Shown here piece after piece: positions 1-8,815 of a DNA stretch of 11,194 nucleotides (within the stretch, counting starts at the first letter, position 1; every line of letters starts with the position of its first letter). The notes beneath the pieces were generated by a model that saw only the letters and a program-made list of their open reading frames with translations, was not told the origin of the DNA and did not search any database. Origin of the DNA: Saccoglossus kowalevskii. Lineage: Eukaryota > Hemichordata > Enteropneusta > Harrimaniidae. Where the stretch lies: assembly GCF_000003605.2 (NCBI RefSeq), contig NW_003122908.1, forward strand, positions 280,885 to 292,078, written 5' to 3'. A program made the position numbers and the translations under genes.

Positions 1-154
1 TTGCTCCATATAAAAAATACCCTATACATCAAAAAAGAGTATCTTACTTAATATCCATTCTGGCACGTTCACTGTCTATTTCGGATGGCTAAAGTTCCTT
101 CACAACCCTGAAAGCAACAGCGGCCAGTGAAGCCCCAGTGCAGCGAACGACAAT
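1..154. other. Non-coding AT-rich left flank
   Basis: No open frame of note and no recognisable motif cluster. A TATA-like string (CCATATAAAAAATACC) lies at about 6-17, but nothing around it supports a promoter. The base composition matches the rest of the non-coding DNA. Confidence 0.5.
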
Positions 155-189
155 TTGTTATGCGCAGTATCGTTGCGCAGTAGTTTCAG

Positions 190-197
190 TGACGTCA
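190..197. promoter_or_regulatory. Perfect CRE palindrome TGACGTCA (copy 1)
   Basis: An exact cAMP-response-element octamer, the established CREB/ATF site, in the context CAGTGACGTCATCC. It is the first of three exact copies in the window (also 3206 and 5667). Occupancy is not shown by sequence alone. Confidence 0.5.
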
Positions 198-205
198 TCC
201 ATGTG

Positions 206-255
206 ATATACCCATGTAATATCCACTTGGCGGGCAATATACCATGTAATATCCA
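206..255 (+). repeat. Two-copy direct repeat, about 30 bp apart
   Basis: The 14-mer CCATGTAATATCCA occurs at 212-225 and again at 242-255, each preceded by a similar ATATACC string. A more diverged start of the same motif (CCATGTGATATACC) lies just upstream at 199-212. This looks like a small local duplication, not a family repeat. Confidence 0.7.
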
Positions 256-511
256 TTGTTATTCAATGTCATGTGACCGAGTCTCAACCAATCACAGCAT
301 GCGTAACAAAAGTGAGATGTGATAAACAGTAATAAAACACAGCAACGCTGCGGAACTTTAGCACGCGCGTGATTAGTACCATCCATTTTATGAGAATAAG
401 AACATGTCGAACAACTCGAAGAGTCAAGATTTTAAGGAACGAATGTACATTTTATGTTACCAGTACAAAGAACGAAGATAAAAGTGTTAATCCCCAGTGC
501 CAAATTTTAAG

Positions 512-1211
512 GTAATAAAAACACTTAAATTTATCACGAATTGGGTGAAGGGATGTCAGATTAAACAGCAACGACGTACTTGTAATGAAAGTTGTATAAA
601 TCCCTTGCAAATATGTGGCCATTAAAAGGTATATTGGGCCTAGCCATTAAGCTATTAAAACTCAAACTTGAATTAGAATTAACTAATTGAAGAAAGAAAG
701 GTTTTATGACTTATTCCTTCACCGTGGGTATTAACCTTTGTTTTCAATCAATGATTTGAACTTCTCCGTTTTGGTAACCTTTGTAAACACCGATTGCTTT
801 AACAGTAGTTTAGAATATCGTGGTTCGCTCCCCTATATGTGAAGTGAGTACGATGTGAATTAATTCTGGGTGTGAAGTGATAGTAATCAGCTATGGTGGG
901 ACGTATCGATATATAACACAACTTGACAATTCCATACAGTGTATCACTGTTCAAAAGCAACGTTACACATTATTTAAAATCACTTAACAATATATTTCAT
1001 GAGATTCGCACAACAAATACATTGAGCATCGTCGTTTGTTCATTTCTCAAACTGGGTAATGCATTAACAAAATGACCTCCGTGGTTTCAAGTGGATGTGC
1101 ATGAGGTAATATGTGTGAGGGCGTTCATAGTATACAGTACGTAGACAAATAAACAAATGAATTTGTGTTGGACAAGATACAATTTTCAAGCTACGTATTT
1201 GATGTAAATAA
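512..1211. other. Non-coding stretch, nothing recognised
   Basis: AT-rich sequence dense in stops in all frames. It begins with a splice-donor-like AAG|GTAATA (GT at 512-513). A short repeated word, TGTGAAGTGA, occurs near 840 and again near 872. A TGAGGGCG word lies at 1116-1123. I see no domain, RNA gene or transposon signature. Confidence 0.5.
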
Positions 1212-1234
1212 ACAACGCCTATTATACGCGTTGT
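1212..1234. repeat. Short inverted repeat (7-bp stem)
   Basis: ACAACGC at 1212-1218 is the exact reverse complement of GCGTTGT at 1228-1234, with a 9-base AT-rich loop. It lies at the left edge of a locally GC-richer patch. A chance hairpin of this size is common. Confidence 0.4.
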
Positions 1235-1298
1235 ATACATCGCATGATGGTGTGCCGATCAAATCTGGTCTGACGCTGTGGCGCTTTACTTTCGCAGG

Positions 1299-1313
1299 CG
1301 CACGCACGCACGC
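1299..1313. repeat. Short (CGCA)n microsatellite
   Basis: CGCACGCACGCACGC is just under four units of a tetranucleotide repeat. The surrounding 1230-1320 is visibly richer in G, C and CpG than the neighbouring sequence and could be a weak CpG-rich element, but no transcription-factor cluster is evident. Confidence 0.6.
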
Positions 1314-2867
1314 TGGTACTGGAACCCAGTGATTTGAAATCAGCAGCAATCAAAACTCACCACATTTTATAGTAGGTGGAGATCAATTGTGGTTATTTTC
1401 CATAAAAGTGATACACGTCTCGATGTTTTGGAGTCGACGTCGTGTCGCTTTCGATATGGGTTCAATGTGACAAACACCACGCATGTAAAATTCATTACGA
1501 AATTACGACTATCTTGTGCGACTTTAATAAGGTATAAATGCAGGATAGTGGACACTAGTTGTTCTGAGAAAATGTTTTTTCATTTGTGTATATGTAGACT
1601 TTGCTTCATACTGTTCGCATTTTCGAACTCTGCCGCATATTGGACATACTTAAAAGTAACGCTCAAATTACGTTGAAAGAATTAAAAGTGCACTTTCCTT
1701 CGAATGCTCTACACAGTTTGCAAGTCTGTACATAGATAATAAAAAAGTGTAATTTGGTTGTAAATATAATTCCAGAATCTCCACATAATTTTCTAATAAT
1801 GACATTCTACAAAATGTAATCGGTCTGTTAGTGGGAGTTATAGCCACTTTATTATACGTGTTACTTCATTATAATGTATATTTTTAAACAACTATCATTA
1901 TTTTTGCTATTTTAATTTATTCTCTCTGTGTTAGAACCCCGAAACAATGTGCAGCTAGCAAAACATAATTATTTACGGGTGTCCACAAACCTACATCTAT
2001 ACCATAATACTTCCCTTGGTCATAATTAAGCCAACTCGATTGAACCTCATTATGATATGAACATTATGAATAGTTCATCTCCTCACGATTACAGGTGATG
2101 TTGCTGCTTTCATTTCCACTGAATTTGACTGAATAGCCATAAATATTCGCCTTTTCCGTTTTTGTTTGCAGATGTTTGTTTTTTTTATGAAAAAACCTAG
2201 ATAATTTCCGGAAAAAAATCATCTGATCTAAAACCAAGTCTTTGCAGGTAAACGTTGGACTTATTGTACCGTTCGCTTCTGAAAATATGTAGTTATTTTG
2301 TACGGATTTTGAAAAAAATATTATTGCCGCAATCGAACATCACAGAAACTCGCAAATCGTCTCAGTCTATTCATGCCAGAACTTATAATTGGCTGGAATT
2401 AAAGTAGAAGTTTATAAGACGTCTCTCTGTATTCATAACAAAACTATTAAGAATGATTTAAATCCAGATCAGATATTATTTTAATTCAAGTTGTTACATG
2501 TTTAGGCCGGTATACATAGTCACGTGTACCTTACGTAACACTGATGACGATACGAAGTTGCCATGAACTGTTAGTGAATAATACCTGAGCTAGAAATATC
2601 GAACAACCGTGTGTCTCCACGAACATGTTGCGCCAGTGATATCCAACCATAGGGTAATAATATTGTCATTTTTGAGCGTGCCGCAAACCGTTGACAAAGA
2701 ACGTCGCCAACTGCTCGACGGTTATAGGTCGACCAGATCCATTGAACTACAGGAAGTGGTTTCAATCATTATTTGCATTCGTTGATTAAACTCGTTGTCA
2801 ACTACACTGAAATGGTTTGTTAACTAAACATCCTGCCATGCATAATTTAAGCAACCATTGTCAGCTC
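1314..2867. other. Non-coding stretch with unsupported small frames
   Basis: Open frames of 60-95 codons at 1367-1676 (both strands) and 2571-2765 (-) match no family I know, and the overlapping opposite-strand frames suggest chance. Within 1389-1676 an internal ATG at 1572 opens a hydrophobic, signal-peptide-like stretch (see findings). The rest is AT-rich, with a palindromic TTTCCGGAAA near 2198 and no transposon signature. Confidence 0.45.
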
Positions 2868-2883
2868 CTGAAAACATTTTCAG
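2868..2883. repeat. Short perfect inverted repeat
   Basis: CTGAAAACATTTTCAG has 7-bp arms around a 2-base centre. No T-tract or gene end next to it argues for a regulatory role. Confidence 0.4.
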
Positions 2884-2949
2884 TCAACCATAATAATTTT
2901 AAATTTTAATGTGGCTGCAAAACACTATATGCATGGGAGGTATATCCGG

Positions 2950-2959
2950 GTCACGTGAC
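2950..2959. promoter_or_regulatory. Palindromic E-box GTCACGTGAC
   Basis: A perfect 10-bp palindrome with a CACGTG core. It fits the site preferred by USF and MiT/TFE bHLH-zip factors, in which GTCACGTGAC is a strong form. It stands 16 bp upstream of an RFX X-box, so the two may form one element. Function is inferred from the motif alone. Confidence 0.45.
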
Positions 2960-2974
2960 ATTCACGTATGTGCC

Positions 2975-2988
2975 GTTACCCTGGCAAC
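2975..2988. promoter_or_regulatory. RFX X-box motif
   Basis: GTTACC-CT-GGCAAC matches the known RFX X-box pattern of two inverted half-sites, GTNRCC and RGYAAC, separated by 0-3 bases. The arms extend as an imperfect palindrome (CCGTTACC...GGCAACGG). In animals, RFX sites of this kind sit close upstream of ciliary genes. A reverse ETS-like ACTTCCG lies near 3011. No gene is identifiable on either side, so a target cannot be named. Confidence 0.5.
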
Positions 2989-3205
2989 GGTAGTTTAGAG
3001 CGTGATCACTAACTTCCGTTGTATCGTATAACTTTGTATAACAAATAATGGAATAGAAAACGATATTATTTCATTGAGCGCTTAATTTGCATTGTGGCTG
3101 GCCACCGACTCTGCACCACATATAATGTGTGTTCACCACCAACGTAATAAACGAACGAACTAATGCATACATACATTGTTCTGTCTCTGGGCGCACCGTG
3201 CCGAA

Positions 3206-3213
3206 TGACGTCA
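3206..3213. promoter_or_regulatory. Perfect CRE palindrome TGACGTCA (copy 2)
   Basis: An exact CREB/ATF octamer in the context GAATGACGTCATCAATC. Small overlapping frames on both strands here (3066-3341) look like chance. Confidence 0.5.
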
Positions 3214-4184
3214 TCAATCGAAACGGGCAGTGTTATGTCGTAAAAAATGTATACAACTCCCTCGGCATAAATGGAAATAACCATCAAAATTTTATCTTGT
3301 GTGTTCTATCACATGAATATATTAATCATAAAATCTGTTGAATTTATTAATATTAACGACGGTGAAATCGAAATAAGTATGTAGTGCAATCAGATAAGAA
3401 CAAATTCACCCAATTAAAAATGCAAACAATTGATACTAAACTATATTTGTTGTGTGTATTTACCCGTCTTCTTCTTCCTTTTTTAAAATTATAAAATATA
3501 TTACATAATTATGATTAATTTACATTGATTGAATTGTTAATCAAAAGCCGACCGGTGCCAGGATAATACGAAATAAACGAACCCTGGATTATAAACGCAA
3601 CACTTTTATTCTGCAGTATTATCTTCGCGTGCCTAGATAGCTACACGATCGAGGTGCCCGTATTTTGATTATCGTTTTAGGTCAAATCGAAATCGAAGAC
3701 TGTATGCAGCCATATTAGTAATCCCGATCACTCAACGACTTCTCGCAGTGAAACGAAAACCATTATTGTTACACTCTGCAAGACGTAGGAAATGAAAGTC
3801 TCTTCCCAGGGGCATTGCGTAAGTTGAATTTTGAAACGCGCACAACGTACGAAATCGTTTCTTGACAGAGCTCCGTTGAGGAAAGATATTTTATCTTATA
3901 TGTAGTCATGATTATGTGTGATTCCTTGAACACCGGCCTCCGAATATATCCGCGTGAACATGACGTATGAGGGCGCTTATCTGTAGACTAATTAGTACCC
4001 TGGTACGTTACTATACAATACAAATACCTCAAAAAATCTGCCCGTGAATGTTTAATTATATTTTTTTTAAAAGGAATTGACCTCTTGATTGTTGTTAGTA
4101 TACACTGATATAATTGTTAGAAATATTTTCACGATTGTTCAAATAACAACTAGCAGAGTAACTTGTAAAAAATGGTGTCTGACG
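3214..4184. other. Non-coding stretch with an IRF-like site
   Basis: AT-rich, no supported gene. GAAACGAAAAC at 3750-3760 fits the IRF/ISRE pattern of two GAAA cores two bases apart, but it is isolated. TGAGGGCGC occurs at 3968-3976. The stretch just before the RT fragment (4089-4184) is open in the same frame, but I could not align it to upstream RT motifs with any confidence. Confidence 0.45.
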
Positions 4185-4643
4185 TTACATGAATCAGGTA
4201 ACAAAGCGATGACAAGCTTCGTGTGTGAGCATATCCATGTTACTACTAACACAACTAACATCCCCATATTTCATAGCGTTACCCAGGGTTCGATTATTTC
4301 TCCACAATTCTGCTGGGAATCCTTATTCTCTGGGATAATCACACGATAAATCCAGTAATTACAGATAACGTATCGCCACCAATGACATGGTTGCCTTCAG
4401 GGCTCATACCACTAATTGAAACTCCATAGACGACAATGTTAACATATGACGAGATTACTATATGAAAATAATAAACAAAGTTGAAAACATAGCTCTAAAA
4501 TGGGAAATCAACATGCCTGTAATCAACCACATGAAAAAAACACACATGTTGGCCAGCTCAAACTCTTGCAAAACTCAGGTAAACAAGACACACCTACTGT
4601 ATTTGGACTGCACCTAGAGAAATCACTGGGAAAACACCAAGAT
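4185..4643 (+). mobile_element. Decayed non-LTR retrotransposon RT fragment (CR1/L2/Jockey-like)
   Basis: Reading the + strand across frameshifts gives, in order, four landmarks of the reverse transcriptase of LINE-type elements. (1) LHESGNKAMTSFV at 4185-4223, like the L-x-x-x-G...SFL segment, then TQGSIISPQF at 4281-4310, matching the (V)PQGSxLSPxLF motif. (2) TYDEITI at 4442-4462, in place of the catalytic Y-A-D-D box, with the aspartate pair altered and one residue lost. (3) WEIN...VINHMKKTHMLA at 4501-4554, matching W..xN.MxIN..KT..M. (4) FGLHLEKSLGKHQD at 4602-4643, matching the LGVxIDxxLxWxxHID segment. These sit in three frames with intervening stops, so the copy is long dead. Order and spacing fit known elements, which makes chance unlikely. 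The clade is uncertain. The 5' part, endonuclease domain and 3' tail were not found. Confidence 0.75.
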
Positions 4644-5102
4644 TAGAACATCCAAATACACACGGAATAATCCCACAGGTACACAGCCGCTAAGTAGTAA
4701 ACAAAAGACCACATGTTAGTCTCACCTCTGACCCAGGTGATCGCGCCCTCAAACAGGGAACACCTGAGAAAAATAATATTAAAAAAAATTCATTGGTTCC
4801 TGCTAGGCATTTGGGCTACGAGCAGCCATTGGTTAATTAGTGGCATGAGACCTTCAAACAACCCCCGCCGGCCGATCTGTGTTTATTTTTCACAGCATCA
4901 CTTGTCACTGATCAACGTAAACCCTCCCACTAATCTCGTATTTGTCATTCGCAATGTAATGATACATTCTGTACATAATTATTTAGCCAATCTCGAAACA
5001 CTTCCGTTCGCTGAAAGACGTCATCCCCATTTGTCACACTCTGTGTTAGTCCAGGTGTTAAAGCACCACAGGCGCCGTGTCGCGTCGTCTTTGAGGGTGT
5101 GA
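4644..5102. other. Unassigned stretch containing the longest open frame
   Basis: An open frame of 129 codons runs on the + strand from an ATG at 4713 to 5102. Its translation begins MLVSPLTQVI and ends with a basic, histidine-rich segment. I recognise no domain. It shares a frame with part of the RT fossil just upstream, but no RT C-terminal motif is visible, so I do not treat it as a continuation. The DNA between about 4840 and 5100 is somewhat richer in G and C than its surroundings. TGAGGGCGC occurs inverted at 4743-4751 and a near-CRE (AGACGTCAT) at 5016-5024. A real gene is unlikely, but this is the best place to look for an exon in the middle of the window. Confidence 0.3.
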
Positions 5103-6107
5103 ATCACGTGCAAAGACTACACACCGTGTAAACTACGTTGTTTGTTTACTCGAACGCGCAGAGTGGTGACTGTTGGGATTTGCTTTACGCTCTTTACCGT
5201 ACACTGCACTACTGTATGTGTCATCTCACTGTTATTATATCGATCGAAATGCCCTCTTATCACAATAGAATTATTGTACGTGTCAAGTCGATGACGCGTT
5301 TCTCGAAAAATCAATACTACTCGATTTGTCAAAAAAATACTGAAAAAGTCATGATATCCATTCGTAAAATTGTGCGTGGAACACGGAATAATTACAAACT
5401 GCCTTACATTGTTACCTAATTCATCGTTCACATCTGTAAATGTGCGTTGTATATCATTATTTAAATCGAAATGTCATCTCTATTACGTTAATTTGAAGGT
5501 CAATGTGTACCCTGGGATGACAACGCAAACACTATTCAATAATTCATATGCCATGTATTCGTTAATTAGAAGTTTCCAGTTTTATGATGTATTATCCCTT
5601 GTCAGATGGTGATTATCGTTCATGCACATAATGTCCTCGTTGCCGCGTCTGTATTGTATATTTCGATGACGTCAAGAATGAAAGCCTTAGCCCCGGTCAT
5701 TCATTTACATATTTTTGCATATCATGACGTTCTCATTGACAATCATTGAATATGTCAAGAAAAACAATTCCGGATTTCGCCGTATATTATAACATTTTGT
5801 TTTCCAAAAATTATCCCGAAGAAAGGATATAACGATACATAAGCTATTATTGACAAGAAATTTCAAAAAATAATCGTCTTTCTCATTTTTTGTGTGCTGC
5901 ACTCGTCATAAATATAAATTACTTCGTGACTGAATTTAAGTATATGTTCGACAAGATCAAGGTGACCTGTAACGGTAAGGAAGCAAACGGGGGCGTCCTG
6001 TAATATATACAATATAAATCCTTCATATATCGCATAATGGCTGTAAATTATAAATGAGTGTCATGGGTTTATACGGGTATGCCACGTTTAATGCTTTCAC
6101 TGCTGTT
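5103..6107. other. Non-coding stretch, overlapping chance frames
   Basis: Frames of 60-105 codons overlap on both strands between 5117 and 5902, with no recognisable domain and no bias for one strand, as expected by chance. Motifs present are an E-box (TCACGTG, 5103-5109), the third CRE (5667) and an orphan-receptor-like TCAAGGTGA near 5957. No RNA gene or transposon signature was seen. Confidence 0.45.
5667..5674. promoter_or_regulatory. Perfect CRE palindrome TGACGTCA (copy 3)
   Basis: An exact CREB/ATF octamer in the context TTCGATGACGTCAAGAATG. It has no supported gene nearby. Confidence 0.5.
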
Positions 6108-6153
6108 GGGATATCTCAGATGAGATGGTATTTTCCCATTTTCATGATATCCC
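6108..6153. repeat. Nested inverted repeat (possible cruciform)
   Basis: The outer arms GGGATATC (6108-6115) and GATATCCC (6146-6153) are exact reverse complements. Overlapping the left arm is a second perfect hairpin, ATCTCA-GA-TGAGAT (6113-6126). The two structures compete for 6113-6115. No transposon coding remnant or target duplication was found beside it. Confidence 0.45.
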
Positions 6154-7321
6154 GTGACCTTTCTTTTTAGAAGCAATATAATAACATAGGTTTAATCACA
6201 TATGTGCTTTTATAAGAAAGAATATGCATGATATATACACCTGTCTCGTTTTTAAATGGACCTTCATTGCCCGTTTACTTTTCAAACCCTTTTTCGCGCC
6301 CTATGTAATCTACCTGTTTTACTCCTAAATTGGTATAACTTGACACATTTATCAATTCTTTCTGATTCAGATTACTTACTGATAATTTACTTATTTAATA
6401 TTATTTAACAATTTAATAATAACGCGTAGACTTAATTTGCCGTACAATGGGTGTTTTGTGAACCAAGATTGGGACAATGAATCGAAATTTGAAATCACAG
6501 CGTTGAATCAGCATAAATGACTAACCTGATAACAATACTGGTGAATCATATTTTGATGACTAAATATATTTTTGTGTGTGACGTTGACGAGTCATAAACT
6601 GAGCCATCAACTTGTCTAATGTCTTTATACCGATGAGAATTAATGTCAGTCACATCGTGATTTAACCGCTAAAGTAAAGAGGCGTTTTTAATAATTTAGC
6701 TGAAAATGCCGTCTCCGTAATGATAAATTTGGGTATGAAATATTTGTTTTCCCATTATTAAGTCTTTTTTTGTTTTGCTTTCTGGTTGTTTAGCAGCTTT
6801 TGTGCTAATATTTTTGTAATTGAATTTAATGAGTGTGTTGAAAAACCACCATCTCTGGGCCATTGATTATAAATATAAGACCATTCCAGACTATGTAGTT
6901 TTGACGTTAACTGAACAGCTGTTCATTTATTCAACGGTAATTCAAAGTAGGTATTCTGGCGATTGTGTAATTTGTTTACATTATTTATCGATAATAATAC
7001 TAACATTATTCATACGTTCATATGCAGCAATCAGTAATCAATGTCACATCCATATACGTGATATTTATCATGAGGGAATTAAAGATACTCAAAAATGATA
7101 TGCAATATCTAATGCCAATGGAGGATTTCGTTTCAGATGCCCATTGAACAATATGAAAAGGATGTTTTTCAAAGTGGGGGTCTATAGCCAGCCGCGCGTG
7201 TCAATTGTGTAACTTAATATTTTGCTTACATCATGATGGTGGAGTAAAATGTGTCGTAACAATAATGCGATAACAATAATGTACTGGGACAAAAAGCTGG
7301 CTGTGGGGAGTATGTTTTAAA
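6154..7321. other. Non-coding stretch with an isolated E2F-like site
   Basis: TTTCGCGCC at 6292-6300 matches the E2F consensus TTTSGCGCC exactly and stands out in AT-rich surroundings. A 92-codon frame at 6820-7098 (+) resembles no family. TAACAATAATG is repeated 14 bp apart at 7257-7267 and 7271-7281. The end of this stretch may hold further unrecognisable 3' sequence of the - strand retrotransposon that ends near 7322. Confidence 0.4.
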
Positions 7322-8160
7322 TCCAAGAATAGTTCTTCCAGTCTTTTTCAGAGATAATATAAACACAACGAATTCGCTTACTGGTGTGACTCTAAACCGT
7401 ACAATAATAATTTATTAATGACAGAAGGATTGCTTTGAGTGCACAAAAAAACAGCACGATCTTTGTAAGTTACAATTCCGGAAGAATGGTTTGTTTGTTT
7501 TACATAAATTATCAGTATGGGTACCCCAGTTTGAATTTTGATCAAGTTCAATCCCAAACAATGTGTGATGTATAACACTTTGTATATGCATGCCACTGAA
7601 TCTTATCATCATAAAGGCCTTAACATTATCTCAGGTATGAGGTAACAAAGATGCATTTTTGTTTTGTTTGTACTGAAAGACACAACAAAAGTATATAAAA
7701 TAAAACATGTTTGATTGTCTGCAAATACATCACAATCAGAATTTCCCATGGTCAATGAGAGATCATTGATGAAGATCAGAAACAACGGAGGACTGAAAAT
7801 GAAACCTTACGATACACTATATTTGATTGAATTTGTACTCATAATGAATACATTAATCACGATTGTCCAGATAAGAGTGATACCATATTAGTGTTTGGTT
7901 ATTATCAGCGTAATATTTGAGCTTAGCAAAAATTTACTATGATCAATAAAAGCAAATGCCTTCACCCAAATCCCCAAAAGAAACCCATTATGAAATAACT
8001 ATTATTCATGTTATGCAAATAAGTTGACATAATACGATCGGTATGCCACGAGTAGAGTAACCGGAACTAAAATTATGAATTAATGATTAAACTATTTCCC
8101 TGTAAATCATTAAAAACAACAACGTTTTCTAAAATGTTTGAGTAATAGGTAAGTTTGGTA
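7322..8160 (-). mobile_element. Decayed non-LTR retrotransposon covering most of the RT domain
   Basis: Read on the - strand from 8160 down, the landmarks of a LINE-type reverse transcriptase appear in the right order and spacing. YQTYLLL (8140-8160) stands for YRPISLL and ILENVV (8118-8135) for ILEKVV. A degraded QFGFR (8061-8075) has two of its codons now stops. GFLLGIW-VKAFAFIDH (7939-7986) stands for GVFLDLSKAFDxxDH. SVSxGFIFSPPLFLIFINDL (7759-7818) stands for the GVPQGSILGPLLF..INDL motif, with its Q codon now TAA. VFADN (7714-7728) replaces the catalytic FADD box. NKTKMH (7651-7668) fits the KT segment and FGIELDQNSNW...HTDNLCK (7499-7558) the LGVxLDxxLxWxxHIDxLCK segment. YGLES lies at 7390-7404, and an LQKR-like stretch at 7322-7351. 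Frameshifts and several stops make it a fossil; loss of the second catalytic aspartate also predicts no activity. It belongs to the CR1/Jockey superfamily in the broad sense. The endonuclease part, 3' tail and target duplications were not found. Confidence 0.85.
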
Positions 8161-8367
8161 AGCAAACTAGCTAAAACATAAAGCACCAAATGTCAACATA
8201 GAGGGCGAAATATCGTCGCAACTAGTTTTTCCTGCGTGCAACCAATATAATTTGCAACCTAAATTAAATTTGAGAGTTTTTTGTCACATGCAAATCTCTG
8301 CTACGCATCGAATTATTAAGAATGTCAACTGCTTTCTATGGGATTGCCTTGTTTCCCGAAAGCCACT
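8161..8367. other. Non-coding spacer
   Basis: It lies upstream of the RT fossil on the fossil's own strand. I looked for the preceding RT motif (the VIPLYKSGD-like segment) and could not see it. GAGGGCG occurs at 8201-8207. Nothing else is recognised. Confidence 0.4.
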
Positions 8368-8379
8368 GGCGCATGCGCA
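8368..8379. promoter_or_regulatory. NRF1-like palindrome
   Basis: GGCGCATGCGCA matches the NRF1 consensus YGCGCAYGCGCR at all positions but the first. NRF1 sites mark promoters of housekeeping and mitochondrial-function genes across animals. This one lies about 385 bp upstream of the ETS/NRF1/YY1 group at 8753-8815. Confidence 0.5.
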
Positions 8380-8752
8380 TTCAAAAAGCCGACAGAATAC
8401 GTTGTGGTTTCACATATTATAGTTTACACTGTAACTAAAATTGGATTATGACACATTAGTTAAATCACATATGAGTGTAATATTTTTCAATACAGATTTC
8501 ACGTCTACGTCGTATATAGAGTGTAAACCACCTTGTATAAATTACATGAACAAAAACATCAGAAATATTTTGTTGTTTGCTATGCTTGCCTGTGACCAGG
8601 ATTCCATCACTGGACAATATGTCAACACATTTTCTACCGGAAACATATAACTTGAATGGATGAAATGCAAATAAGTAAATCCCACGTTCACCAATCTCCC
8701 CGATCTGAATTTAAAAAAAAATCCCCACCTCCGCTTCAATCAGCTTTAAAGC

Positions 8753-8815
8753 GCGGAAGTCGTCGCGCTGCGCATGGCGAGATATATGTGTCTCATATAA
8801 ACAAAGATGGCGATT
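8753..8815 (+). promoter_or_regulatory. Candidate core promoter: ETS + NRF1-like + YY1 motifs
   Basis: Three elements fall within 63 bp in an otherwise AT-rich region. GCGGAAGT (8753-8760) is an ETS/GABP-like site. GCGCTGCGCATG (8765-8776) is NRF1-like. AAAGATGGCGATT (8803-8815) matches the YY1 core AAGATGGCG. In animal housekeeping promoters, YY1 in this orientation typically sits just downstream of the transcription start and often contains the start codon. That predicts a + strand transcript starting near 8780-8800. The first ATG, at 8807, opens only 20 codons and stops at 8867-8869, directly before a donor-like TTAG|GTAATT (GT at 8870-8871), so the first exon would be a leader with a short upstream frame. 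No downstream coding exon is visible here. Confidence 0.45.

Larger units (their letters stand above)
161..293. promoter_or_regulatory. Candidate promoter-like motif cluster
   Basis: Seen directly: TGCGCAGTA occurs at 161-169 and again at 174-182, 13 bp apart. A perfect CRE palindrome follows at 190-197, and a CCAAT box in good context (CAACCAATCAC) at 285-295. GCGCA is the half-site of NRF1, and CRE plus CCAAT (CREB/ATF and NF-Y) often mark animal proximal promoters. The inference of a promoter rests only on this spacing. The direction is not fixed, although a small + strand frame begins at 404. Short direct repeats at 206-255 sit inside the same stretch. Confidence 0.3.

Noticed and set aside
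195-386. A - strand 63-codon frame
   Set aside because: It overlaps the short direct repeats and the motif cluster, and its cysteine- and tyrosine-rich translation looks like chance.
1212-1234. Hairpin as a transposon terminus or terminator
   Set aside because: The 7-bp stem is within chance expectation, and no partner end or target duplication was seen.
2571-2765. A - strand 64-codon frame as a transposase or exon remnant
   Set aside because: The stretch is somewhat GC-richer and its translation is moderately protein-like, but I could not match it to any motif, and no splice sites stood out.
4286-4296. tRNA or SINE B-box (GGTTCGAT...)
   Set aside because: It is part of the RT PQGS codons. 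No A-box or cloverleaf could be found around it.
4713-5102. The 129-codon + strand frame as a real gene
   Set aside because: There is no recognisable domain and no splice or promoter context that fits, and the composition is not clearly coding. It was kept only as a described region.
5117-5612. Overlapping 80-104 codon frames on both strands as genes
   Set aside because: They mirror one another, resemble no family and have the length expected from chance runs without stops.
6820-7098. A + strand 92-codon frame
   Set aside because: Hydrophobic and tyrosine-rich translation without a known domain, as is common in AT-rich DNA.
7762-7798. C/D-box snoRNA (TGATGA ... CTGA)
   Set aside because: The boxes lie inside the reverse transcriptase fossil and arise from the INDL and PQGS codons read on the opposite strand. 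No terminal stem is present.
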